Below are positions 1 through 6,613 of a stretch of 11,003 bases of DNA, one piece after another. The notes below the pieces were generated by a model that was not told the DNA's origin, did not search any database, and worked only from the letters and a program-made list of their open reading frames with translations. Each line of letters starts with the position of its first letter. Positions within the stretch are counted from its first letter, which is position 1. The translations under genes and the position numbers were made by a program. The stretch spans positions 1 to 11,003 of the forward strand of contig NZ_JANJXQ010000210.1 of the NCBI RefSeq assembly GCF_024708915.1, given 5' to 3'. The stretch comes from Thiobacillus sp. Its GTDB lineage: Bacteria > Pseudomonadota > Gammaproteobacteria > Burkholderiales > Thiobacillaceae.

Positions 1-316
1 CGGCCTCGCCGGCACGCTGCTCTACAAATGGCTGAAAGGCGCCACCGAACGCCCGCGGCCGTATCAGGCCTGCCCGTCGATCTGCTGCCTGAGCGCGCCG
101 CTCGACCGTTTCAGCTTTCCTTCCGGCCACACCCTGCACGCGGTGGTGTTCAGCCTCGTCGCCACCGCGTATTACCCGGCGCTGGGATGGCTGGTGTGGC
201 CGTTCACCGCGCTGGTCGCGCTGTCGCGCTTGGTGCTGGGGCTGCACTATGTGAGCGATGTGGTGGTCGGCGCGCTGCTGGGCGGAATGATCGCTGCGCT
301 GACGCTGGCGCCTTGA
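1..316 (+). CDS. PAP2-family membrane phosphatase, 3' end only
   Basis: This is the last 104 codons of a gene whose start lies left of the window; complete codons begin at base 2 and the stop is TGA at 314-316. The family removes phosphate from lipid phosphates or pyrophosphates (phosphatidate, undecaprenyl-PP and similar) at the membrane. Two of the three PAP2 signatures are clear: PSGHT with the catalytic His, and SRLVLGLHYVSD, which fits SR-x5-H-x3-D. The first signature is represented by YKWLKGATERPRP. Its Lys-to-RP spacing is seven or four residues rather than the usual six, so alignment there is loose. Hydrophobic stretches between and after the motifs fit membrane helices. Three cysteines sit just before PSGH (ACPSICC). 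Family assignment is firm; the substrate cannot be told from this fragment. Confidence 0.9.
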   Translation, partial: GLAGTLLYKWLKGATERPRPYQACPSICCLSAPLDRFSFPSGHTLHAVVFSLVATAYYPALGWLVWPFTALVALSRLVLGLHYVSDVVVGALLGGMIAALTLAP

Positions 317-457
317 ATCCCGGAAGTCTCGGCAGAAAACCGCTTCCTCGCCGGTTCAGATGCAGGGCGAAGATCGCGCCTCCGGTGTTGGGGCAATTGG
401 GTGTTTAGTGGCGGCAGCCGGCCAATTTCAGTCGGCCAGGAGGGCTCTGCGATAGTC

Positions 458-480
458 CGTCTGCTTCAGCAAAGCAGACG
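458..480. terminator. Hairpin between the convergent ends of the PAP2 gene and ETF-QO
   Basis: A perfect 9-bp stem (cgtctgctt at 458-466 pairing with aagcagacg at 472-480) encloses a 5-base loop. It lies 21 bases beyond the ETF-QO stop (minus strand) and 141 bases beyond the PAP2 stop (plus strand). Only a short TTT follows on the plus strand and no T-run follows on the minus strand, so it is not a textbook intrinsic terminator. The convergent position suggests transcript-end processing or bidirectional termination, which is inference. Confidence 0.4.
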
Positions 481-501
481 TTTGGAAACCGCCGTATCCC
501 G

Positions 502-2151
502 CTACATCGCGGAATACACTGGCCCGCTGCCGCCTTCCGGTGGTTTCCACACAATGTTTTGCAGTGCATCCTTGATGTCGCAGGTTTTGCAGTGAATGCA
601 ATTTTGCGCATTGATTTGCAGACGGCGCTTTTCATCCGTGACCACGATTTCGTAAACCCCGGCAGGGCAGTAACGTTGTTCCGGCGCGTCGAATTTTTCT
701 ATGCTGATGGAAACGGCTTCTGTTTTGTCGAGCAGGTGCAAGTGGCAGGGCTGATCGCGATCATGGGTGATATTGCTGAGCGCGACGGAGCTCAGCCTGT
801 CGAAGCTGATTTTTCCATCCGGATTGGGATAGTCGATCGTCGGCATTTCCGCTGCAGGACGCGTGCACTCGTGATCGGCCTGCCGATGGCGCAGTGTCCA
901 GGGCAATCGCAGCCCGGCTGCGGCCAGCCACATTTCAACCCCGCCAAACAGCGTGCCGAGGATAGTTCCGAAACGGGATAGCATCGGCTTGACGTTGCGC
1001 ACGGCGTGCAAGTCGCGCCAGACCCTCGAGTCGCGCAGTGCGGCCGGATATTCGCCGAGACGATCATGGCTGCGATTTGCGGCCAGGGCAGCCATCACGG
1101 CTTCGGCTGCCAGCATCCCGGATTTCATCGCATTGTGAATGCCCTTGATGCGCGGCACATTGACCATCCCGGCACTGCATCCGATCAGCGCCCCGCCAGG
1201 AAACACCAGTTCGGGCCAGGATTGCAGGCCGCCTTCGGTGATGGCGCGTGCGCCATAGGATAGACGCTTGCCGCCTTCAAGCAGCGGGCGAATGGCCGGA
1301 TGTGTTTTGAATCGCTGAAACTCGTCGAAGGGCGACAGGTGGGGGTTGGCGTAATCGAGGTGAACCACGAAGCCGATCGACACCAAGCCGTCGCCATAAT
1401 GGTAAATGAATGAGCCGCCCCCGGTATCCGAGGCAAGCGGCCAGCCAAAACTGTGTTGCACCAGCCCGGGCCGATGCTTCTCCGCCGCAACCCGCCAGAC
1501 CTCCTTGATTCCGAGGCCGTACTTTTGCGGCGACGCGTTCTGGCGGAGTTGAAACCGCTGCTCCAGGTCGCGGGTAAGCGAGCCGCGTACGCCTTCGGCG
1601 ATGAGCGTATAACGGGCCTGAATTTCGATGCCCGGCGCGAATTGCGGGCCTTCCTCGCCGTTTGCGGTGCGCCCCATGTCGCCGGTTACGATTCCAGCAA
1701 CCTCGCCCTGCTCGCCGTACAGGATTTCCTGTGCGGCGTAACCCGCATAAATTTCCACGCCTGCCGCTTCTGCCTGGCTCCCCAGCCATTGGCAAAACTC
1801 GCCCAGGCTGATGATGTAAGCCCCATGATTGGCCATCAATGGCGGCAATAAAGCGACCGGTATGCGCCAGCTGCCCTGTTCACCCAGCACGACGAATTCG
1901 TCTTTGCTTACGGGCGTGGTCAGCGGTGCGCCCAGCGCGTCCCAGTCAGGCAGCAACTCATTCAATGAAACGGGATCGATCACCGCGCCGGAAAGGATAT
2001 GCGCCCCAAGCTGTGCGCCCTTCTCCAGCACGCAGACACTGATCTCCTGCCCGGCTTTCTGTGCACACTGTTTCAGGCGCAACGCCGCCGCAAGCCCGGC
2101 CGGACCCGCACCGACAATCAACACGTCATACGACATGACATCCCGCGACAT
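502..2151 (-). CDS. Electron transfer flavoprotein:ubiquinone oxidoreductase (ETF-QO)
   Basis: This 549-residue protein takes electrons from reduced ETF and passes them to ubiquinone at the inner face of the cytoplasmic membrane. An FAD-binding GAGPAG motif is at residues 14-19. ISVCVLEKG and GAHILSGAV follow, as in other ETF-QOs. The C-terminal ferredoxin-like domain carries all four cysteines for a [4Fe-4S] cluster: C495, then C518, C521 and C524 in NCIHCKTCD. Length matches the usual 545-560. The start at 2151 is preferred over the ATG at 2136 because family members commonly begin with a short M-x-R-x-x-M-x-[YF]-D-V lead. No strong Shine-Dalgarno is seen before either. It is divergent from etfB, which fits joint control with ETF. 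It is often called etfD, etfQO or fixC-like; I leave the symbol blank because usage varies. Confidence 0.95.
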   Translation of the reverse strand: MSRDVMSYDVLIVGAGPAGLAAALRLKQCAQKAGQEISVCVLEKGAQLGAHILSGAVIDPVSLNELLPDWDALGAPLTTPVSKDEFVVLGEQGSWRIPVALLPPLMANHGAYIISLGEFCQWLGSQAEAAGVEIYAGYAAQEILYGEQGEVAGIVTGDMGRTANGEEGPQFAPGIEIQARYTLIAEGVRGSLTRDLEQRFQLRQNASPQKYGLGIKEVWRVAAEKHRPGLVQHSFGWPLASDTGGGSFIYHYGDGLVSIGFVVHLDYANPHLSPFDEFQRFKTHPAIRPLLEGGKRLSYGARAITEGGLQSWPELVFPGGALIGCSAGMVNVPRIKGIHNAMKSGMLAAEAVMAALAANRSHDRLGEYPAALRDSRVWRDLHAVRNVKPMLSRFGTILGTLFGGVEMWLAAAGLRLPWTLRHRQADHECTRPAAEMPTIDYPNPDGKISFDRLSSVALSNITHDRDQPCHLHLLDKTEAVSISIEKFDAPEQRYCPAGVYEIVVTDEKRRLQINAQNCIHCKTCDIKDALQNIVWKPPEGGSGPVYSAM

Positions 2152-2184
2152 ATCAGGCGCACCGCTACATTAACAATTCGCGAC

Positions 2185-2192
2185 ATTATAAT
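2185..2192. promoter_or_regulatory. Palindromic -10 element in the etfB / ETF-QO divergent spacer
   Basis: The 8-bp palindrome ATTATAAT gives a consensus TATAAT on the plus strand (2187-2192) and on the minus strand (2190-2185). The spacer between the two start codons is only 72 bases. Transcription from it would begin about 25 bases before etfB and a similar distance before the ETF-QO start. No TTGACA-like -35 is found at 16-18 bases on either side. An activator may therefore be needed, or only one direction may be active. The motif is seen directly; its promoter role is inference. Confidence 0.5.
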
Positions 2193-2223
2193 ATGCCATC
2201 GATATGTGCCGTATGGGGGATAG

Positions 2224-2976
2224 ATGAAGCTATTGGTGGCCGTAAAAAGGGTGGTCGATCACAACATCAAGGTGCATATCAAGCCTGATGGCTCCGATGT
2301 GGAGTTGGCCGGTGCCCGCATGAGCATCAATCCGTTTGATGAAAATGCCATGGAAGCAGCCATGCGCCTCAAGGAAAGCGGCGTGGCGACCGAGGTTGTC
2401 GCGGTAACGGTTGGCCCGGCAGCGGCGCAGGATGTATTGCGGCATGCGCTGGCCATGGGTGCGGACCGGGCCATTCTGCTGGAGAGCAGCGAGGCAGTGC
2501 AGCCTTTGGGGGTAGCCCGGTTGCTCAAGGTCCTGGTTGAACGCGAGCAACCCGGCCTGGTGCTTCTCGGCAAGCAGTCGATCGATGACGATACCTGCCA
2601 GACCGGCCAGATGCTGGCCGGTCTGCTGGACTATGGGCAAGGCACATTCATTTCCGCACTGGAGATAGAAAATGGCGAAGCCGTGGTCACCCGCGAAATA
2701 GAAGGTGGAACCGAAAAGATTGCGGTGGCCTTGCCCGCCGTATTGACTGCCGACCTGCGGCTCAATGAACCGCGCTACGTGAAACTTCCCAATCTGATGA
2801 TGGCCAAGAAAAAACCGATCCAGACCCACAGCGCGTCGGAATTCGGGATTGATGTATCGCCGCGGCTGGCCCTGGTCAACGTTGCCGACCCCCCTGCCCG
2901 GAGAGCATGTGTCATGGTCGACAACGTGCAGGAACTGGTCGAGAAATTACGCGCTGAAGCGAGGGTGTTGCCATGA
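2224..2976 (+). CDS. etfB: Electron transfer flavoprotein beta subunit
   Basis: EtfB is the AMP-binding small subunit of the soluble EtfAB heterodimer that collects electrons from flavin dehydrogenases and hands them to ETF-QO. At 250 residues it has the standard length. The N-terminus MKLLVAVKRVVD and the INPFDE segment (residues 35-40) are typical, as is GKQSIDDD at 116-123. The family signature around ADLRLNEPRY (176-185), continuing to LPNLMMAKKK, contains the loop that docks to partner dehydrogenases. The ATG at 2224 is preceded by GGGGGA at 2215-2220, only three bases away, a strong but tightly spaced ribosome site. Its stop overlaps the etfA start. It looks like the ordinary respiratory ETF type; I saw nothing pointing to the bifurcating type, but that needs an alignment. 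Confidence 0.96.
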   Translation: MKLLVAVKRVVDHNIKVHIKPDGSDVELAGARMSINPFDENAMEAAMRLKESGVATEVVAVTVGPAAAQDVLRHALAMGADRAILLESSEAVQPLGVARLLKVLVEREQPGLVLLGKQSIDDDTCQTGQMLAGLLDYGQGTFISALEIENGEAVVTREIEGGTEKIAVALPAVLTADLRLNEPRYVKLPNLMMAKKKPIQTHSASEFGIDVSPRLALVNVADPPARRACVMVDNVQELVEKLRAEARVLP

Positions 2977-3905
2977 GCGTTCTGATTCTGGCGGAACATG
3001 AAAATGAGAAGCTGAAGCCTGCGGTTGCCCAGCTGGTCAGTGCGGCGCAATGCTGGAACCAGACTGTGCATGTGTTGCTGGTCGGCAACGACCTCGCTGC
3101 CGCAGCCCGGGGCGCTGCGGCCATCGCCGGCGTGGCCAGCGTGATGTGCGTCGAGGCGCCGCATCTGCAACACCCGCTCGCCGAAGATGTCGCCAACATC
3201 GTTGCGGGCATGGGCCGCGAATATTCGGTGATTCTGGCCGCGCATAGCGCCCTGGGCAGGAATGCATTGCCGCGCGCGGCGGCGCTTCTGGATGTGGAAA
3301 TGGTTGGCAATGTCGTCGAGATACAGGCGCCGGCAACCTATGTGCGGCCCATCTACGTCGGCAATGTCTTTGCGACCGTGCGCAGCAATGACCCGATTCA
3401 GGTCGTCACGCTGCGCGCCAGCCGGTTTGAGATGGCCGCTACCGGCAATAACGCTGAAATCGTCAAGCTCGCGCCGCCGCCTGCCTCAGCCAAGACACGC
3501 TGGCTGAGTGAAATACGCAACCAGTCCGATCGACCCGAACTGGGTTCAGCGAGCGTTGTGGTTTCAGGCGGGCGTTCGTTGGGCAGTGCAGAAAACTTTG
3601 AATCGGTGCTGGCACCGCTGGCGGACAAGCTTCATGGCGCACTGGGGGCCACCCGTTCCGCAGTGGATGCCGGATTTGCGCCCAACGATATCCAGATAGG
3701 ACAAACCGGCACGGTGGTTGCACCCGAGCTTTATATCGCGGTCGGCATATCCGGCGCGGTGCAACACACAGCGGGCATGCAAGACAGCAAGATCGTCGTT
3801 GCCATCAATCACGACCCCGACGCCGCTATTTTCCAGATGGCGGATTATGGTCTGGTAGCCGACCTGTTCGAAGCCGTTCCCGCCCTGACCGCAGCCCTTC
3901 CCTGA
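2973..3905 (+). CDS. etfA: Electron transfer flavoprotein alpha subunit
   Basis: EtfA (310 residues, normal length) carries the FAD of the ETF heterodimer. The N-terminal domain (about 1-185) includes YVRPIYVGN (123-131), typical of the family. The C-terminal FAD domain shows SGGRSLGS (198-205), GATRSAVDAG (225-234), and QTGTVVAPELYIAVGISGAV (244-263) followed by QH. It ends with INHDPDAAIFQMADYGLVAD (278-297), one of the most conserved stretches of the family. The ATG overlaps the etfB stop as ATGA (2973-2976), and GAGGG at 2961-2965 gives a well-spaced ribosome site, so the two subunits are very likely translationally coupled. There is no extra ferredoxin domain at the N-terminus, unlike some anaerobic EtfA proteins. 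Confidence 0.96.
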   Translation: MSVLILAEHENEKLKPAVAQLVSAAQCWNQTVHVLLVGNDLAAAARGAAAIAGVASVMCVEAPHLQHPLAEDVANIVAGMGREYSVILAAHSALGRNALPRAAALLDVEMVGNVVEIQAPATYVRPIYVGNVFATVRSNDPIQVVTLRASRFEMAATGNNAEIVKLAPPPASAKTRWLSEIRNQSDRPELGSASVVVSGGRSLGSAENFESVLAPLADKLHGALGATRSAVDAGFAPNDIQIGQTGTVVAPELYIAVGISGAVQHTAGMQDSKIVVAINHDPDAAIFQMADYGLVADLFEAVPALTAALP

Positions 3906-3929
3906 ACACAAAAACCCACCGAGCCCGTC

Positions 3930-4724
3930 ATGTCTTCTGAAAAACCCTCAAGCAACACCACAACCGCACGCGTCCTGAGCGTGCATCACTGGAACGACAC
4001 CTTGTTCAGTTTCACAACCACACGCGACCCCGGCTTGCGCTTTGAAAATGGCCAGTTTGTGATGATCGGCCTGATGGTTGACGGGAAACCGCTGATGCGC
4101 GCATACAGCATTGCCAGCCCCAATTACGAAGAGCACCTGGAGTTCTTCAGCATCAAGGTGCAGGACGGCCCGCTGACCTCGCGCCTGCAACACCTGAAGG
4201 TGGGCGACGAGGTGCTGATTTCCCGCAAACCCACTGGCACACTGGTTGTACGGGATTTGCTGCCCGGCCGTAACCTCTACCTGCTTTCCAGCGGCACCGG
4301 AATGGCGCCATTCATCAGCCTGATTCAGGATCCGGAAGTTTACGAACTTTTTGAAAAGGTGGTGCTGGTCCATGGCGTTCGCCAGGTCAGCGAACTGGCC
4401 TATGCCGACTTCATTACCAAGGAACTCCCGCAAAACGAATTTTTCGGCGATCAGGTACGCGAGAAATTGATTTATTACCCTACCGTCACGCGTGAGCCCT
4501 TCCGCAATCAGGGCCGCCTGACCGATCTGATCGGTAGCGGCAAACTCTTCACTGACATTGGCTTGCCGCCATTGGACCCCGAGAAAGACCGCGCCATGGT
4601 TTGCGGCAGCCCGCAAATGCTGAAAGACACCATGCTCATGCTCGACCGATATGGTTTGAAAATATCGCCGCGCAGCGGTGAACCTGGTGCCTACGTGATC
4701 GAACGCGCTTTCGTGGAAAAGTAG
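3930..4724 (+). CDS. fpr: Ferredoxin/flavodoxin--NADP+ reductase
   Basis: A 264-residue FAD flavoprotein that moves electrons between NADPH and ferredoxin or flavodoxin in the cytoplasm. The FAD domain has the RAYS motif (57-60, in MRAYSIASP) and the NADP domain has GTGMAPF (122-128) and VCGSPQM (224-230). The C-terminus AFVEK is the characteristic ending of bacterial Fpr enzymes, where it stacks near the flavin. The first dozen residues are Ser/Thr-rich and precede the conserved barrel, a slight extension over the common length near 257. It starts 24 bases after the etfA stop, with only a weak ACCGAG ribosome site, so it probably shares the etfBA transcript. Its base composition (about 50% GC in two 60-base lines) matches etfBA rather than the genes to the right. 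Confidence 0.95.
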   Translation: MSSEKPSSNTTTARVLSVHHWNDTLFSFTTTRDPGLRFENGQFVMIGLMVDGKPLMRAYSIASPNYEEHLEFFSIKVQDGPLTSRLQHLKVGDEVLISRKPTGTLVVRDLLPGRNLYLLSSGTGMAPFISLIQDPEVYELFEKVVLVHGVRQVSELAYADFITKELPQNEFFGDQVREKLIYYPTVTREPFRNQGRLTDLIGSGKLFTDIGLPPLDPEKDRAMVCGSPQMLKDTMLMLDRYGLKISPRSGEPGAYVIERAFVEK

Positions 4725-4827
4725 GGACGCCAAATCGCCCATTCCGGGGCGGCATGCGTCATGCATCGGCACATTCCACCCCAGGTGTTCGTGCGCAACG
4801 ATGTCGACCCACAGATGACTCATCGCA

Positions 4828-4876
4828 CCGACCGTGCAGGCGCGCGCTTCGTCGGCGCGCGCGCCTGCACGGTCGG
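4828..4876. repeat. Perfect 20-bp inverted repeat (long GC-rich hairpin)
   Basis: Bases 4828-4847 are exactly complementary to 4857-4876, with a 9-base spacer (ttcgtcggc). The inner part of the stem is alternating GC (GCGCGCGC at 4857-4864). The hairpin lies 103 bases beyond the fpr stop and about 95 bases before the PfkB start. No T-run follows on either strand, so it is not a classical intrinsic terminator, although a stem this strong could stop or stabilise the fpr transcript. It sits at the point where base composition changes. Function is unknown. Confidence 0.7.
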
Positions 4877-4917
4877 CCGCGTGAATCTTGCGTGAAACCC
4901 GGCGGGGCCGGCCTGCG

Positions 4918-4923
4918 TATAAT
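4918..4923 (+). promoter_or_regulatory. Candidate -10 element for the PfkB-family kinase gene
   Basis: A consensus TATAAT stands in an otherwise GC-rich 247-base spacer, 48 bases before the ATG at 4972. The nearest -35-like sequence, TTGCGT at 4888-4893, is 24 bases away, which is too far. A TG dinucleotide lies two bases upstream, close to but not exactly an extended -10. The element is plausible from position and contrast only. Confidence 0.4.
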
Positions 4924-4971
4924 CCCGGCTGTCGTTTTCAACCCACAGCGCCACGCGAACCCCCAACCATC

Positions 4972-5904
4972 ATGCGTACCCTCATCTGCGGTTCCCTCGC
5001 CTTCGATTCCATCATGGTGTTCCAGGATCACTTCAAGCACCACATCCTGCCCGACAAGATCCACATGCTGAACGTGTCGTTTCTGGTGCCCGAGATGCGG
5101 CGCGAGTTCGGCGGCTGTGCCGGAAACATCGCCTACAACCTGAAGCTGCTGGGCAGCGAGCCGGTGATCATGGCAACCGTCGGCGACGATTTCGGCGTGT
5201 ATGCGGATCGCCTCGACGCACTGGGCATTTCGCGCGAAGCCATCCGCCACATGGCGGGCAGCTATACCGCGCAGGCCTTCATCACCACCGATCTGGCCGA
5301 CAATCAGATCACCGCGTTCCATCCCGGCGCGATGAATTTCGCGCATGAAAACGATGCGTCGAAAACGCGCGATATCGGGCTCGGCATCGTCTCGCCCGAT
5401 GGCCGCGACGGCATGCTGAACCACTGCCGTCAGTTTCACGCAGCGGAGATTCCGTTCGTGTTCGACCCCGGTCAGGGCATGCCGCTGTTTTCCGGCGGCG
5501 AACTGCTGGAGATGGTCGAGCGCGCCGATTACGTGACGCTCAACGATTACGAAGCCGAACTGCTGCAGGCGCGCACCGGATTGCCGCTCGACGCCCTGGC
5601 CGCCAAGGTGAAATGCCTGGTCGTGACGCGCGGCGAAGCCGGCGCGCATTTTTATGCCGACGGCCGGCGCATCGACATCCCCGTGGTCCCGGCCCGCGCG
5701 GTGGTCGACCCCACCGGCTGCGGCGACGCCTTCCGCGCCGGCCTGCTCTACGGCATCGCCCATGGCTGGGACTGGGAAACCACCGGCCAGCTGGCAAGCG
5801 TCATGGGTTCGATCAAGATCGAGCAACGTGGCGGACAGAACCACAAACCCGCGCGCGCGGAGATTGCCGAACGGCTCCAGACCGCGTTCGGCAAGACGCT
5901 CTAG
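4972..5904 (+). CDS. PfkB-family carbohydrate/nucleoside kinase
   Basis: A 310-residue ribokinase-superfamily enzyme that phosphorylates a sugar or nucleoside with ATP. The N-terminal signature FGGCAGNIAYNLKLLG is at 46-61. The C-terminal signature DPTGCGDAFRAG is at 246-257, with the expected catalytic Asp252 in GCGD. TLNDYEAELL (189-198) and VVTRGEAGA (217-225) are also typical. The frame is open back to 4888, but homologues start at MRTLICGSLAFD, so the ATG at 4972 is chosen. The upstream 28 codons would cross the candidate promoter. Similar proteins in betaproteobacteria are often called adenosine kinase-like or simply carbohydrate kinase. The substrate is not settled by sequence and neighbours give no pathway context. 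Confidence 0.9.
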   Translation: MRTLICGSLAFDSIMVFQDHFKHHILPDKIHMLNVSFLVPEMRREFGGCAGNIAYNLKLLGSEPVIMATVGDDFGVYADRLDALGISREAIRHMAGSYTAQAFITTDLADNQITAFHPGAMNFAHENDASKTRDIGLGIVSPDGRDGMLNHCRQFHAAEIPFVFDPGQGMPLFSGGELLEMVERADYVTLNDYEAELLQARTGLPLDALAAKVKCLVVTRGEAGAHFYADGRRIDIPVVPARAVVDPTGCGDAFRAGLLYGIAHGWDWETTGQLASVMGSIKIEQRGGQNHKPARAEIAERLQTAFGKTL

Positions 5905-6039
5905 GCGGCGTCCAACGTGCCTGGCCGCCGCTCTGGCTGGCCGGCATGGCGGCCTCGCAGCGGTACGCCGCGGCAGCGGGAATCCCGCGGCACCCGCTTC
6001 GCCTACAATGGAACTACATTCAACAGCGGAGAAGTCGTC

Positions 6040-6504
6040 ATGCAAAAACCATCCCGAATCGCAGCCTCTGTCCTGCTTGCTGCGGCCATTGCCGTGCTCG
6101 GCGGCTGTGCCGCCGGCACCGGCGGCAAGGATTACAGCCGCGCGCAGGCCCGCACCGTGCAGGAAGTGCAGATGGGCGTGGTGGAGTCGGTGCGCGAAGT
6201 GAGCGTCGAAGGCACCAAGACGCCGATAGGCGCGGGCGCCGGCGCGGTGGTCGGCGGCGTGGCGGGGAGCACGGTCGGCAGCGGCAAGGGCAGCATCGTT
6301 GGCGCGACGGTCGGCGCGGTGCTGGGCGGTCTGGGCGGCGCGGCCACGGAAGAGGCGGTGACCCGCCAGAAAGGCGTGGAAATCACCGTCAAGCTCGATT
6401 CCGGACGGCTGATCGCCATCACCCAGGCGGCGGACGAGGTGTTTCGGGTCGGCGACCGCGTGCGCGTGCTGTCGGGCGGAGGAACGACGCGCGTGTCGCA
6501 TTGA
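6040..6504 (+). CDS. SlyB-like outer-membrane lipoprotein with glycine-zipper segment
   Basis: A 154-residue lipoprotein. A charged start is followed by a hydrophobic signal (residues 7-21) and a lipobox LGGC with the lipidated Cys23. The next residue is Ala, which predicts outer-membrane rather than inner-membrane retention. Residues 62-101 are rich in regularly spaced Gly (GAGAGAVVGGVAGSTVG and onwards), the glycine-zipper 2TM pattern. A hydrophilic C-terminal domain (about 111-147) ends in FRVGDRVRVL, matching the layout of E. coli SlyB, which has similar length and a comparable VEL...G...RV ending. SlyB-type proteins are stress-linked outer-membrane lipoproteins. GGAGAAG at 6028-6034 is a good ribosome site five bases before the ATG. 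TACAAT at 6004-6009 is a possible -10. The gene appears monocistronic. Confidence 0.88.
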   Translation: MQKPSRIAASVLLAAAIAVLGGCAAGTGGKDYSRAQARTVQEVQMGVVESVREVSVEGTKTPIGAGAGAVVGGVAGSTVGSGKGSIVGATVGAVLGGLGGAATEEAVTRQKGVEITVKLDSGRLIAITQAADEVFRVGDRVRVLSGGGTTRVSH

Positions 6505-6557
6505 CGCACAGCCGGCGTGGCGGGCTTGCCGGTCATCGTTTCGCAACCTGAACGTCA

Positions 6558-6573
6558 CGCCGGATTAACGGCG
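6558..6573. repeat. Short inverted repeat upstream of the olsB-like gene
   Basis: CGCCG (6558-6562) and CGGCG (6569-6573) flank the six bases GATTAA, which interrupt a GC-rich spacer. It lies about 40 bases before the ATG at 6614, where an operator or promoter would be expected. Five-base arms in GC-rich DNA can occur by chance. Confidence 0.2.
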
Positions 6574-6613
6574 GCTCTCTAAGCTGGGCGCATTCCGTCA
6601 ACGGGAGCGCCTC

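Noticed and set aside
28..408. A 126-codon plus-strand open frame at the left edge
   Set aside because: It is out of frame with the PAP2 phosphatase motifs, which are read in the frame beginning at base 2. Its product is Arg/Ala/Gly-rich without motifs.
4736..4751. A short hairpin just after the fpr stop as an intrinsic terminator
   Set aside because: The stem is only five bases (CGCCC with GGGCG) and no T-run follows; this is not distinguishable from chance in GC-rich DNA.
3948..4823. A 291-codon minus-strand open frame opposite fpr
   Set aside because: fpr carries RAYS, GTGMAPF and AFVEK. The antisense frame shows no motif and looks like a compositional shadow.
4888..4971. An N-terminal extension of 28 codons for the PfkB-family kinase
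   Set aside because: Homologues begin at MRTLICGS. The extension runs through the candidate TATAAT, has unrelated composition and lacks a ribosome site.
5904..5990. Several GC-rich short inverted repeats between the PfkB-family gene and the SlyB-like gene
   Set aside because: Arms of five or six G/C bases are expected by chance here, and none is followed by a T-run.
4759..6558. A 599-codon minus-strand open frame, longer than any plus-strand gene under it
   Set aside because: It is antisense to the PfkB-family and SlyB-like genes, which have full motif sets. Its translation is rich in His, Arg, Ala and Gly without recognisable domains, as expected for the antisense of GC-rich codons.
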